NCBI RefSeq assembly: GCF_028993635.1
Contig: NZ_CP118631.1
Span: 744,001 to 808,000 of the forward strand
Reading direction: 5' to 3'
Origin: Mucilaginibacter sp. SJ
GTDB lineage: Bacteria; Bacteroidota; Bacteroidia; Sphingobacteriales; Sphingobacteriaceae
Length of the DNA stretch: 64,000 nucleotides
Part shown: positions 20,872 to 29,477 of the stretch, piece by piece
Layout: every line of letters starts with the position of its first letter
How positions within the stretch are numbered: the stretch's first letter is position 1
Made by a program: the position numbers and the translations under genes
The notes under the pieces: model-generated
What the model saw: only the letters and a program-made list of their open reading frames with translations
The model's database searches: none
What the model was told of the DNA's origin: nothing

Positions 20872-23022
20872 ATGAAAAAATTAAGGTACTATTTGCTGTT
20901 TTGTTTGTTTTTAAGTTTTACTGTATCGCTTCATGCGCAATCAATAAGCTGGACGGAGGTAGAGCCCGGGATCTGGAAAGGCGTTATCGGCAAGCCCGAA
21001 GAGTTTGATCTGTTGAAAGCCTCTGGTGCACAGCCTTATCATGCGGGTTTACAGCAAATGCCCGCAGCCGGCTTTCCTCTCGTACGGGAAGAGATTACCG
21101 GGCGGTTACAGGATGGCAAAACCTATCTCAGGTTCCCTCTCGAAAAAAAAGAACAATTGTTCGGGTTCGGTTTAAATTTTCAAACCGTATTTCAACGGGG
21201 AAAGGTACTTACTCTTCATGTTGATAATTATGCCGGTAAAGATAATGGACGTACACATGCACCGACGCCATTTTACGTGTCATCAAAGGGCTATGGCGTG
21301 TTTATTAATTCGGCAAGATATATCAACGTATATGCCGGTACGGCGGTAAGCCGGGACAGTAAGGTGCCTCCCGAAGTAAAAGATCGAAATCTTGATAAAA
21401 CATGGAGTTCACACCCATATTCGGACGGGGTGGAAATGCTGGTGCCTGCCGCGGGTACCGAGATCTACGTATTTGCCGGGCCTACTATGCTGGATGCGGT
21501 TAGGCGTTATAATTTATTAAATGGCGGCGGCTGTCTGCCACCACGCTGGGGATTAGGTTTTACCCAGCGCATGCAGCGCTTAACTGATGCAAAGGGCGTT
21601 GAAGATGAAGCAAAGGCTTTTGAAGATAAAGGATACCCGCTTGATTTTATAGGACTTGAACCCGGCTGGCAAAGCAAATCGTACCCCTGTACTTTTGAAT
21701 GGGATCCGAGTCGGTTTCCCGATCCGAAAACTTTTGTGCGGGAGATGCTGAAAAAGAACATCAGGCTTAATTTATGGACTAACCCTTACGTATCGCCCGA
21801 AGCGCCGGTTTATAAAAGTATTTTACCTTACAGTGGGTCGCATACGGTTTGGAACGGTGTAGTGCCGGACCTGAGCATGCCTGAAGCCAGAAATATCTTT
21901 TTCGGCGAACTGGAAAAAGGCAAGATTGATATCGGCATCAGCGGGTATAAAATGGATGAGGTTGACGGAGGCGACAATTACTTATGGCCTGACGTAGCTG
22001 TTTTTCCGTCGGGCCATGCTGCGGAGCAAATGCGCCAAACCTATGGGTTGATGATGCAGCGTTATACCAGCGAAATTTTTCATCAGCGCAACCAGCGTAC
22101 ATTTGGCCTTGTACGCGCATCGAATGGGGGCGGATCATCATTTCCGTACGTAATTTATAACGATTATTATGATCACCGCGACTTCATCACCGCGCTGGTG
22201 AACAGCGGCTTTGCCGGTGTGCTATGGACGCCTGAAGTACGATCATCCAAAACAGGCGAGGAATGGCTGCGCAGGTTTCAGTCAAATGTATTTTCGCCTA
22301 TGACCATGATCAATGCCTGGGCAAGCGGCACTAAACCATGGTCGTTTCCCGAAGTAGCCGAGCAAGTAAAAACCATGGCTAATCTGCGGATGCAAATGAT
22401 GCCATATTGGTACAGCGAATTCGCAAAATATCATTTTGAAGGGATTCCGCCTTTCAGGGCTATGTATATGGAAGAAGGTTTTGGAAACCCTGAAGCCAAA
22501 ACCGAAAAAAAACAGCTAAACCTGGAAGAAAACCCTTATGAAGAAGCGATAACTAAAGAAGTGAAAGACCAGTATATGGCCGGCGAATATTTATTGGTAG
22601 CCCCGGTATTTACAGGTGAAACCAGCAGGAAAGTGATATTACCCAAAGGTAAATGGTATGATTTTTATACCGGGAAGTATGCAGGCAATGGCGAAGTGAT
22701 CAGTGTTACGCCAGGTCTGGATAAAATCCCTGTCTATGTAAAGGATGGCGGGGTCATCCCCATGATGCCTGTAATGTTGCACACGCCAAAAGCAGGGCAG
22801 AAGATAGATGTCGAGATCAGGTATTACGGCGAAAAGCCCGGTGTTTATTCCTTATATGACGATGACGGTGAAACTTTTGATTACGAAAAAGGAAATTACA
22901 CGTTCCGCAAAATTACGGTTGTTAAAAAGAATGGGAAATTAGTTGGTTCTATCACATCTGCCGTAACAGGCAAACCCGATAATATCGGAAAGGTAACCTT
23001 CAAAGCCATGACGGGGCAATAA
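20872..23022 (+). CDS. Glycoside hydrolase family 31
   Basis: The start is ATG 20872, 4 bases after the GH95 stop, giving a 716-residue protein with signal peptide (KLRYYLLFCLFLSFTVSLHA). The N-terminal beta-sandwich (FGFGLNFQTVFQRG, THAPTPFYVSSKGYGVFINS) and the TIM barrel are typical of GH31. The nucleophile is D362 in GYKMDEVDG. At the place where most GH31 enzymes have the acid/base in a W-x-G-D-N motif, this protein has LWTPEVR (E455), so it belongs to a divergent subgroup. GH31 specificities include alpha-xylosidase, alpha-galactosidase and alpha-glucosidase. In this PUL an alpha-linked side-chain sugar is the expected target, but which one is open. It is the last gene of the PUL. Confidence 0.88.
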   Translation: MKKLRYYLLFCLFLSFTVSLHAQSISWTEVEPGIWKGVIGKPEEFDLLKASGAQPYHAGLQQMPAAGFPLVREEITGRLQDGKTYLRFPLEKKEQLFGFGLNFQTVFQRGKVLTLHVDNYAGKDNGRTHAPTPFYVSSKGYGVFINSARYINVYAGTAVSRDSKVPPEVKDRNLDKTWSSHPYSDGVEMLVPAAGTEIYVFAGPTMLDAVRRYNLLNGGGCLPPRWGLGFTQRMQRLTDAKGVEDEAKAFEDKGYPLDFIGLEPGWQSKSYPCTFEWDPSRFPDPKTFVREMLKKNIRLNLWTNPYVSPEAPVYKSILPYSGSHTVWNGVVPDLSMPEARNIFFGELEKGKIDIGISGYKMDEVDGGDNYLWPDVAVFPSGHAAEQMRQTYGLMMQRYTSEIFHQRNQRTFGLVRASNGGGSSFPYVIYNDYYDHRDFITALVNSGFAGVLWTPEVRSSKTGEEWLRRFQSNVFSPMTMINAWASGTKPWSFPEVAEQVKTMANLRMQMMPYWYSEFAKYHFEGIPPFRAMYMEEGFGNPEAKTEKKQLNLEENPYEEAITKEVKDQYMAGEYLLVAPVFTGETSRKVILPKGKWYDFYTGKYAGNGEVISVTPGLDKIPVYVKDGGVIPMMPVMLHTPKAGQKIDVEIRYYGEKPGVYSLYDDDGETFDYEKGNYTFRKITVVKKNGKLVGSITSAVTGKPDNIGKVTFKAMTGQ

Positions 23023-23042
23023 ATTGTTAATGCCCCGCTTTT
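23012..23042. terminator. Terminator hairpin at the end of the PUL
   Basis: A 7-bp GC-rich stem (CGGGGCA with TGCCCCG) encloses a 12-base loop and is followed by CTTTTT on the + strand. It overlaps the last codons and stop of the GH31 gene. The - strand gene starting at 23401 converges here. Confidence 0.7.
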
Positions 23043-23401
23043 TAATGTTGAAGTTTTAAACTCAATGGGTTAGGATAATTATCACTTTGGTCTTCAGCCA
23101 CATTATCCAGACATTTAAAATCTTTTTCAATAAGCAGGTACATTTGGTCGGTATTGTTTTCATAACCAACCCGGTCGGTGCCTGTCCATTCAAGGGCCAT
23201 CGCAGCCGGCATATACATAATTATGGTATTATCGCTGAACCCGGCAGATAAAAATTCAGTTGCAGAGCGTTGCAATGCATATTTAAATACTTGTGAACCA
23301 AAATTGGTGCATTCTTCCAGATAGCCGTCCCTGTCAAAGTTTTGCACGTCTGTTTTGGTGAGGCGATAGCGCAGTGAGTTTCCTTTTATTCTGATCTTCA
23401 T
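23042..23401 (-). CDS. DUF7009-family protein of unknown function
   Basis: This 119-residue soluble protein has no signal peptide or membrane segment. Its beginning, MKIRIKGNSLRYRLTKTDVQNF, is characteristic of a small Bacteroidota family I recognise as DUF7009. Further visible segments are a central YALQRS and a conserved-looking MYMPAAMALEWTGTDRVGYENN, and the C-terminal half is acidic (EKDFKCLDNVAEDQSDNYPNP). It starts 4 bases after the cobA stop on the same strand, so the two are co-transcribed. The link with a siroheme gene and nitrite reductase suggests a helper role in that pathway, but no function is known to me. Confidence 0.8.
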   Translation of the reverse strand: MKIRIKGNSLRYRLTKTDVQNFDRDGYLEECTNFGSQVFKYALQRSATEFLSAGFSDNTIIMYMPAAMALEWTGTDRVGYENNTDQMYLLIEKDFKCLDNVAEDQSDNYPNPLSLKLQH

Positions 23402-23405
23402 TTCT

Positions 23406-24134
23406 TCAATTTTTTACGTTAACAACATCTCCTATAATAATAATAGCGGGGTAGGTAAGCTGATTATCTGCTGCGATAGCTTCAAGGCCGCTTACTTTTC
23501 CTTTTGCAGATTTTTGTTGAGGCAATGAAGCATGTTGTATAATAGCTGCCGGTGTATCGCCTTTACCCGCTTTTATATAGGCTGATGCTATTTCTGCCAG
23601 CTTTTTCATCCCCATATATATAACAACTGTCGCGTTACTGTGCATGGCGCAGGTTAAATCGGCAGATAAGCTGCCATCTTTTTTGGTGCCGGTAACCATC
23701 CAAACGCTTTCGCTTACCTGTCGGTGGGTTAGGGGGATGTCTTCCAAGCCGGACGCCTGCATGCTGGTTACACCAGGTATATAATGTGTGGTGATACCAT
23801 GTTGGCGGGCATAAATGATTTCTTCAAACCCGCGGCCAAATATAAACGGATCGCCGCCCTTTAACCTTACCACGTTACCTTTAGTAAATGCGTAATGTTT
23901 TATCAGCTCATGAATTGTTTCCTGCGGTGTATAATCGCCGTAAGGTTGCTTGCCAACGTACACTTTTTCACAATCATCCCGGCTTATTGCCAGTAACTCT
24001 TTGTTAGCCAGATTGTCATATAGTATCACATTTGCCTGTTGTAATACCTTAAATCCCTTGATAGTCATCAATTCTGGGTCTCCAGGACCTGCTCCAAGTA
24101 CAAAAAGCTCTGGATTTTGTATTTGTTTTTGCAT
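23406..24134 (-). CDS. cobA: Uroporphyrinogen-III C-methyltransferase
   Basis: This 242-residue cytoplasmic enzyme makes precorrin-2 from uroporphyrinogen III with two S-adenosylmethionine molecules, the first step towards siroheme. SUMT motifs are clear: FVLGAGPGDPELMTIKG (residues 11-27), LKGGDPFIFGRGFEE near 94, PGVTSMQASG near 120 and the C-terminal PAIIIIGDVV. The length equals a stand-alone CobA/SUMT with no CysG-type dehydrogenase/ferrochelatase part, so later siroheme steps must be encoded elsewhere. It is divergent from nirB, whose product needs siroheme, which explains the location. Confidence 0.95.
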   Translation of the reverse strand: MQKQIQNPELFVLGAGPGDPELMTIKGFKVLQQANVILYDNLANKELLAISRDDCEKVYVGKQPYGDYTPQETIHELIKHYAFTKGNVVRLKGGDPFIFGRGFEEIIYARQHGITTHYIPGVTSMQASGLEDIPLTHRQVSESVWMVTGTKKDGSLSADLTCAMHSNATVVIYMGMKKLAEIASAYIKAGKGDTPAAIIQHASLPQQKSAKGKVSGLEAIAADNQLTYPAIIIIGDVVNVKN

Positions 24135-24422
24135 TTTGTTAAATTAGTGATTAAAAAATAGACTTTTAAGCCTTTAAATTTCATTGATTTTGTAAAAATA
24201 ACAAAATTACATGAAGAAATATGTTTAAATAATGATATAAATTATGTTAATAGCACTATTTTATAAATTTAAATGCCAATAATCATGATTTGTTTAATAA
24301 AAAATTGAAATTAAATTTTTATTTGATGTTTTTTTAGTTATAATTGTAATATAAATGAAATCAAGGTCGCAGTTGATTCATTTTTAGTTTGAAAATTGCT
24401 TTAACATTTAAAAAATTTCGAT
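24135..24422. promoter_or_regulatory. AT-rich divergent control region between cobA and nirB
   Basis: The 288-base gap is extremely AT-rich. It contains an inverted repeat ATTTTGT-N7-ACAAAAT at 24187-24207 and the perfect 10-bp palindrome AATCATGATT at 24281-24290, both candidate operators. No ORF of note, no clear riboswitch and no convincing TAnnTTTG promoter element was found. It should carry the promoters for both the siroheme gene and nitrite reductase. Confidence 0.5.
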
Positions 24423-26918
24423 ATGTCAAAACCAACCATCATTGTTGTTGGCAACGGTATGGTAGGTTATAAGTTTTGCGAAAAACTTTTAGCCAGATCA
24501 ACTCAGTTCCAGATAATTGTTTTTGGCGAAGAGCCGCGTCACGCTTATGACAGGGTGCATCTTAGCGAGTATTTTAACGGTAAGACTGCCGACGACCTAT
24601 CGCTCTCCACTTTATCGTGGTATTCAGATAATGGTATCGCGTTGCATTTAGATGATCCCATTCAGGAAATCAATCGCACCGAAAAAACAATCCACTCTTT
24701 AAAGGGTGTTACACTTAAATATGATTACCTGGTTTTAGCAACCGGCTCATCGGCTTTTGTGCCAGATATTCCGGGTATTGAAAAAGAAGGTGTGTTTGTA
24801 TATCGCACCATTGAAGACCTGGAGCTGATCAAGGCTTGCGCTGTTAATGCAAAGTCGGGCGCTGTAATGGGCGGTGGTTTGCTGGGACTGGAAGCTGCCA
24901 AGGCTTTAATAGATCTTGGCATTTCTGAAACTCATGTTATTGAATTCGCGCCGCGCCTGATGCCGCGTCAGATAGACTCTGCAGGGAGTAGTATGCTGCA
25001 AATGAAATTAAGCCAGCTGGGTTTGCATATCCATCTTAATAAAAGCACCGCGGCTATTACCGGCGATAAAAAAATTCAGGCGTTAAAATTTAATGACGAT
25101 AGCCAGCTTGCGGTAGATATGCTGGTTATTTCTGCCGGTATCCGCCCGCGCGATGAGTTAGCTAAATTGGCCGGTTTGCACGTAGGTACCCGTGGCGGTA
25201 TTGTAGTGAACGAAAAAATGCAAACCAGTGATGAATGCATTTATGCTATTGGTGAATGTGCTTTATATGAAGGGATGATCTATGGCCTGGTTGCGCCCGG
25301 CTATGAGATGGCGGATATTGTAGCTGCTCATTTAACTGAGGCTGATAAGAGTTTTTATGGCTATGATATGAGCACCAAGTTGAAGTTGATTGGTGTTGAT
25401 GTGGCCAGCTTTGGTGATGCCTTTATTACTGAGCCTGATTGTCGCACCATCTTGTTTGAGGATACGCATAAAGGGATTTACAAGCGCATTAATATTACAA
25501 ACGATGGCAAGAATCTTTTGGGCGGTATTTTAATCGGCGATGCGGATGCTTATAATATGCTGCTGCAAACCGTTAATAATAAAATAGTGCTGCCGCCAGA
25601 TCCGGAAGATTTGATCTTGGGATCAAGAGGGGGTGAAGCCAATGCAGGGGCAGGCGTAATGAGCTTGCCCGATGATGCGCTGATCTGTTCATGTGAAGCG
25701 GTTACCAAAGGTGCTATCTGTTCGGCAGTAAATGAAGGCGGCGTTACCGGTATTGATGGTATGAAAAAATGCACCAAGGCAGGTACAGGCTGCGGCGGTT
25801 GCGTGCCATTGGTAAAAGATTTGATTGCCGGCACCATGAAGGCAAACGGTCAGTATATTAAAAATGTTATTTGCGAGCATTTTGATTACTCGCGCCAGGA
25901 ATTGTTTGACCTTGTTAAAATAAACGGGCTGAAAAACTATGACCTGGTGCTTGACCATTACGGCAAGGGCGATGGCTGTGAGGTTTGCAAGCCGGTTGTT
26001 GCCAGTATTTTATCCAGCTTATGGAATGATGTTATTGTAAAACAGGAAGTAATACAGGATAGTAATGATCGATTTTTAGCCAATATCCAAAAAGGAGGCA
26101 CTTATTCTGTCGTACCCCGTATCCCGGGCGGCGAAATTACGCCTGATAAGCTGATTGTAATTGGTCAGGTTGCCAAAAGATACGGATTGTATACTAAAAT
26201 AACAGGAGGGCAGCGTATTGATATGTTTGGCGCGCACCTGAGCGATCTGCCTTTGATTTGGGAAGAGCTTATTGATGCCGGCTTTGAAAGTGGGCATGCT
26301 TACGGTAAAGCGCTCCGTACTGTAAAAAGCTGCGTGGGCAGTACCTGGTGCCGGTTTGGCCTACATGATAGCGTTACTTTTGCCATTGAGGTAGAGGATA
26401 GATATAAAGGCATTCGCGCCCCGCATAAAATTAAAGGCGGAGTGAGTGGTTGTGTGCGGGAATGCGCCGAAGCTCAATCAAAAGATTTTGGAATTATAGC
26501 CACAGAAAAAGGTTGGAATTTGTATGTGTGTGGCAATGGTGGCTCAAAACCGCAGCATGCTCAGTTGCTGGCAACAGATATTGACAAGGAAACTGTAATT
26601 AAATATCTCGACAGGTTCCTGATGTTTTATATAAAAACAGCCGATCAGTTAACCCGGACAGCAACCTGGCTTAATAAGCTCGACGGTGGCATGAGCTATC
26701 TTAAAAATGTAATAGTAAATGACAGTCTTGGATTGGGTGAGCAGTTGGAAGAGGAAATGCAGGCATTGGTAAACACTTATCATTGCGAGTGGAAAGAAGC
26801 AATAAATAACCCTTCAATGCGCAAGCGCTTCGCTCATTTTATAAATGCGCCCGATGAAAAAGATCCTCATGCTCAATTTGAGCCAATGCGTGAACAGGTT
26901 CGCGCTAAGGAATGGTAG
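24423..26918 (+). CDS. nirB: Nitrite reductase (NAD(P)H) large subunit
   Basis: The 831-residue length matches assimilatory NirB. Domain order: FAD/NAD(P)H module (about 1-310, with VVGNGMVGYKFCEKLL at the start and GGGLLGLEAAKALIDLG near 150); BFD-type [2Fe-2S] domain with C422, C424, C457 and C460; then sulfite/nitrite reductase ferredoxin-like and haem domains. The four siroheme/[4Fe-4S] cysteines are C637-x5-C643 (CVGSTWC) and C677-x3-C681 (CVREC). The enzyme reduces nitrite to ammonium with six electrons in the cytoplasm. It is followed by nirD and divergent from cobA, forming a compact nitrite assimilation unit. Confidence 0.97.
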   Translation: MSKPTIIVVGNGMVGYKFCEKLLARSTQFQIIVFGEEPRHAYDRVHLSEYFNGKTADDLSLSTLSWYSDNGIALHLDDPIQEINRTEKTIHSLKGVTLKYDYLVLATGSSAFVPDIPGIEKEGVFVYRTIEDLELIKACAVNAKSGAVMGGGLLGLEAAKALIDLGISETHVIEFAPRLMPRQIDSAGSSMLQMKLSQLGLHIHLNKSTAAITGDKKIQALKFNDDSQLAVDMLVISAGIRPRDELAKLAGLHVGTRGGIVVNEKMQTSDECIYAIGECALYEGMIYGLVAPGYEMADIVAAHLTEADKSFYGYDMSTKLKLIGVDVASFGDAFITEPDCRTILFEDTHKGIYKRINITNDGKNLLGGILIGDADAYNMLLQTVNNKIVLPPDPEDLILGSRGGEANAGAGVMSLPDDALICSCEAVTKGAICSAVNEGGVTGIDGMKKCTKAGTGCGGCVPLVKDLIAGTMKANGQYIKNVICEHFDYSRQELFDLVKINGLKNYDLVLDHYGKGDGCEVCKPVVASILSSLWNDVIVKQEVIQDSNDRFLANIQKGGTYSVVPRIPGGEITPDKLIVIGQVAKRYGLYTKITGGQRIDMFGAHLSDLPLIWEELIDAGFESGHAYGKALRTVKSCVGSTWCRFGLHDSVTFAIEVEDRYKGIRAPHKIKGGVSGCVRECAEAQSKDFGIIATEKGWNLYVCGNGGSKPQHAQLLATDIDKETVIKYLDRFLMFYIKTADQLTRTATWLNKLDGGMSYLKNVIVNDSLGLGEQLEEEMQALVNTYHCEWKEAINNPSMRKRFAHFINAPDEKDPHAQFEPMREQVRAKEW

Positions 26919-26984
26919 GTTTTATTAGGAAATCCCAAGTTTTTAGTTCAAAGTTAGATTGATCATTATTAAAAAGAAAACACA

Positions 26985-27335
26985 ATGGAAGCAACAATAG
27001 CAACCCAATGGATCATGGCCTGTTATGTTGATGATGTGCCTGAAAATGGCGGATCATGTATTAAGCACGGTGATGAACAGATAGCAATATTTAATTTTAC
27101 ACGTCGCAATGAGTGGTATGCTACGCAAAATCTTTGTCCGCATAAGCAGCAAATGGCTATATCGCGTGGAATGATCGGCAGTGCGGGCGAAAGCTGCGAG
27201 CCAAAAGTAGCTTGCCCTTTTCATAAAAAAACATTTTCACTGCTTACCGGTGAGTGTTTGGGAGAAGAGGAATTGGTTATAAAAACTTACCCGGTAAAAA
27301 TAGCCGACGGAAAAGTTTTTGTAGGAATTGATTAA
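26985..27335 (+). CDS. nirD: Nitrite reductase small subunit, Rieske type
   Basis: This 116-residue protein is 66 bases after nirB. It has a complete Rieske ligand set: C51-P-H53 (NLCPHKQQ) and C77-P-F-H80 (ACPFHKKTF). Enteric NirD lacks these ligands, so this copy probably still binds a [2Fe-2S] cluster. The remaining sequence (ISRGMIGSAGESCEPKVACP, LLTGECLGEEELVIKTYPV) fits the NirD family. It should support electron transfer to, or stability of, NirB. A strong hairpin terminator follows at 27378. Confidence 0.95.
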   Translation: MEATIATQWIMACYVDDVPENGGSCIKHGDEQIAIFNFTRRNEWYATQNLCPHKQQMAISRGMIGSAGESCEPKVACPFHKKTFSLLTGECLGEEELVIKTYPVKIADGKVFVGID

Positions 27336-27377
27336 ATGCTGGTGTATTTGGGCGGAAAATAGAACGAAATTTACATT

Positions 27378-27413
27378 AAGCGCCGTTGCCGAATAGGGCA
27401 ATGGCGCTTTTTC
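27378..27413 (+). terminator. Intrinsic terminator after nirBD
   Basis: A 13-bp stem (AAGCGCCGTTGCC with GGCAATGGCGCTT, one G-U pair) encloses the loop GAATAG and is followed by a run of T. It is a strong rho-independent terminator 42 bases after nirD and separates nirBD from the porin operon. Confidence 0.88.
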
Positions 27414-27842
27414 ATATGTTTTTGTTTGAAATCGCAGTGTATTTTATACACCAATGTGGTATCTAATAAAGGCATGTGGACTTTTTACGTCTTTTTTTAT
27501 GTGATTTTTGTTTTTTTAGAGTTTAAAACAAATTTTAATGGCTTTTTATTAGATTATTTGATTTTTTGTGGCGACTTTTTTCTTTATAAGGGATTTTAAT
27601 TTGGTTTTTGCAATGTTTTATTGGCTTTTCATCTATTAATAAATTGTTAAAAATGCATTTCTGCTGTTTTTGATCGTTTGTAATTTGAGTTTTTATCAAA
27701 AAATATAGTTTTTAATGATTTTAATCATAAAAATTCATTTTAAAAATCAATTATTTGTACGCAATCATTAAATAAGTTATATTTATCATAATTAAACAGA
27801 TAAATTAATCAAAAAAGATTGCGCCTATGGTAAAAATCAAAA

Positions 27843-27890
27843 ATGCATAAAAAAGCCCTGCCGGGAGGTCGCATTCCCAGACAGGGTTAA
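27843..27890 (+). other. Possible leader peptide ORF that is also a hairpin
   Basis: An ATG opens a 15-codon ORF ending in TAA (peptide MHKKALPGGRIPRQG) 40 bases before the porin gene. Bases 27854-27888 of the same ORF fold into a two-part hairpin. The lower stem of 7 bp pairs AGCCCTG with CAGGGTT (one G-U), an internal loop follows, and the upper stem of 4 bp pairs GGGA with TCCC. A T-run (27894-27898) follows after a few bases. It lies after a strong terminator, so it belongs to the 5' leader of the nitrate uptake transcript. It may be an attenuator, a translated leader peptide or both. No functional assignment is possible from sequence alone. Confidence 0.45.
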
Positions 27891-27930
27891 ATAGTTTTTA
27901 ATCGCTTTAACAAATAAAAAACCAATTCAA

Positions 27931-29472
27931 ATGTACAAAAATGTATCTAATCAATACACTATTGGAAAAATTCTATTAATTATATCATGTTTCGTTTCTT
28001 ATAATGCTTCTGCGCAGCTATCTTTAACAGGGCAGATCAAAACAAGGGGCGAATTACGTGATGGTTATGGAACTTTAGAACCGGTAGGTAACAAAAATGC
28101 AGCCTTCGTGTCACAACGAACGCGGCTCACCTTCAATTACAAAAGCAGTAAGCTTATTTTCCAAACATCGGTACAGGATGTAAGGCTGTGGGGCCAGGAT
28201 GCCTCAACTATTACGATCAACGATGGCAGCCGGTTAAGCCTTCACGAAGCTTGGGCGGAATTGATCCTCTCCAACAAAAAAGACACTTCCTTTAAAAAAT
28301 CGCCTGTCGATTATTTCGCTATAAAAGCTGGCCGACAGGAAATTAGCTATGACGATGAACGCTTGCTTGGCGCTACCGACTGGATTCAGCAAGCCCGCAG
28401 GCACGACGCCATCGTATTAAAACTTCTTCAATCAGGCTGGCAGGTTGATCTCGGCGCTGCCTTTAATCAAAGCTCTGATGCTATTAACTATAATGGCACC
28501 TATTATACACCGGCCAATGTACCCGCTACAGTAAAGGATAGCAAAGGTAATTTGGCTAATACCCCTGCCGGGCTTATCCCGCTGGTAAATGCTTCGGGGG
28601 TTAGTGCCAAAAACGGCAATCTTTCATTTTTAAATCCTCCCGGTACTAACGGGCAAAACCAAAACTATAAAGCACTTGAATATCTCTACTTTGCTAAAAA
28701 ATTTAATAAAACTAAAGTAACCGGCCTTTTCCTGGCCGATCAGTTTGCCAAATACAAACTCGATTCGGTAAAAAATGTATCAGGCGAAGACGTTGGTTAT
28801 ATATACGGTCGGCGGTTTAATCAACCTGGAGTTAATACCCGTTACACAACCGGCTTGCTTATCAATCCCGTTTTCGGCAGTAAGGATGAATGGGCTGCTA
28901 CAGGCGGCTTTTACTATCAGGGCGGACATGACCGTGATGGTGCTGAGTTAAGCGCTTATACTTATACCGCATCTTTATCATACAAAAGCGGTAACATGGC
29001 TTATACAGCCGGATGGGATTACCTGTCAGGAAACGATGCGCTTTCCACCTCAAAAACCAATCACAGGTTTGATCCATTGTATGGTACACCGCATAAATTC
29101 TGGGGTTATATGGACTATTTTTATGCCGGCAGTGGATCCCCAACCGGCGGCTTGAGCAATCCGTATGTTAAAATCAAATATCTTTCAGACAATAAGCGCT
29201 TTAGCGTTGATTTGGCTAATCATTACTTCCTGTTGGCTAAAGATCAGAAAGGAACAAACGGACAGCCCATTGACAAATACCTGGGTACCGAATTTGACCT
29301 CACCAACAGCTATAAGCTCAACAAATTTACAGCTGTTGATCTGGGTTTATCTTACATGGCAGCAACCCACAGCATGGAATATGCTAAAGGTTTAACGCCG
29401 GATAGCAGCAAACTGCACCCGTTTTGGGCGTACCTGCAGCTTAATATCAAACCTGAATTTTTAAACAAGTAA
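27931..29472 (+). CDS. Alginate-export-family outer-membrane porin, probably for nitrate
   Basis: This 513-residue protein has a signal peptide (IGKILLIISCFVSYNASA) followed by a beta-barrel with alternating hydrophobic strands from QLSLTGQIKTRGELRDGYG to a short C-terminal strand. Phrases such as FVSQRTRLTFNYKSSKLIFQTSVQDVRLWGQDAS and AIKAGRQEISYDDERLLGATDWIQQARRHDAI are typical of the alginate-export (AlgE-like) porin family of Bacteroidota. There are no alginate genes nearby. It is the first gene of the nitrate group and 107 bases from the nitrate transporter, so it most likely lets nitrate or nitrite cross the outer membrane. That substrate is an inference from position. Confidence 0.82.
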   Translation: MYKNVSNQYTIGKILLIISCFVSYNASAQLSLTGQIKTRGELRDGYGTLEPVGNKNAAFVSQRTRLTFNYKSSKLIFQTSVQDVRLWGQDASTITINDGSRLSLHEAWAELILSNKKDTSFKKSPVDYFAIKAGRQEISYDDERLLGATDWIQQARRHDAIVLKLLQSGWQVDLGAAFNQSSDAINYNGTYYTPANVPATVKDSKGNLANTPAGLIPLVNASGVSAKNGNLSFLNPPGTNGQNQNYKALEYLYFAKKFNKTKVTGLFLADQFAKYKLDSVKNVSGEDVGYIYGRRFNQPGVNTRYTTGLLINPVFGSKDEWAATGGFYYQGGHDRDGAELSAYTYTASLSYKSGNMAYTAGWDYLSGNDALSTSKTNHRFDPLYGTPHKFWGYMDYFYAGSGSPTGGLSNPYVKIKYLSDNKRFSVDLANHYFLLAKDQKGTNGQPIDKYLGTEFDLTNSYKLNKFTAVDLGLSYMAATHSMEYAKGLTPDSSKLHPFWAYLQLNIKPEFLNK

Positions 29473-29477
29473 CGTAG

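Larger units (their letters stand above)
27336..27930. promoter_or_regulatory. 595-base intergenic region upstream of the nitrate uptake genes
   Basis: This gap holds the nirD terminator (27378-27413) and the palindrome GTGTAT-TTT-ATACAC (27437-27451). Next comes a T-rich stretch (27481-27600) with repeated T-tracts roughly 10-20 bases apart, possibly curved DNA. An ATGATT-TT-AATCAT palindrome with a TGAT-N4-ATCA core lies at 27715-27728, and a short leader ORF/hairpin at 27843-27890. No gene longer than the leader ORF is credible. The promoter of the porin-transporter-reductase group should lie between about 27500 and 27840. Confidence 0.55.

Noticed and set aside
24281..24290. AATCATGATT as a shared operator with the ATGATT-AATCAT palindrome at 27715
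   Set aside because: The half-sites are similar but in opposite order and both regions are very AT-rich, so chance is likely; kept only as a note in the region entries.
27931..29472. Alginate export function
   Set aside because: The family name fits the fold, but no alginate genes are near and the gene heads a nitrate uptake group.
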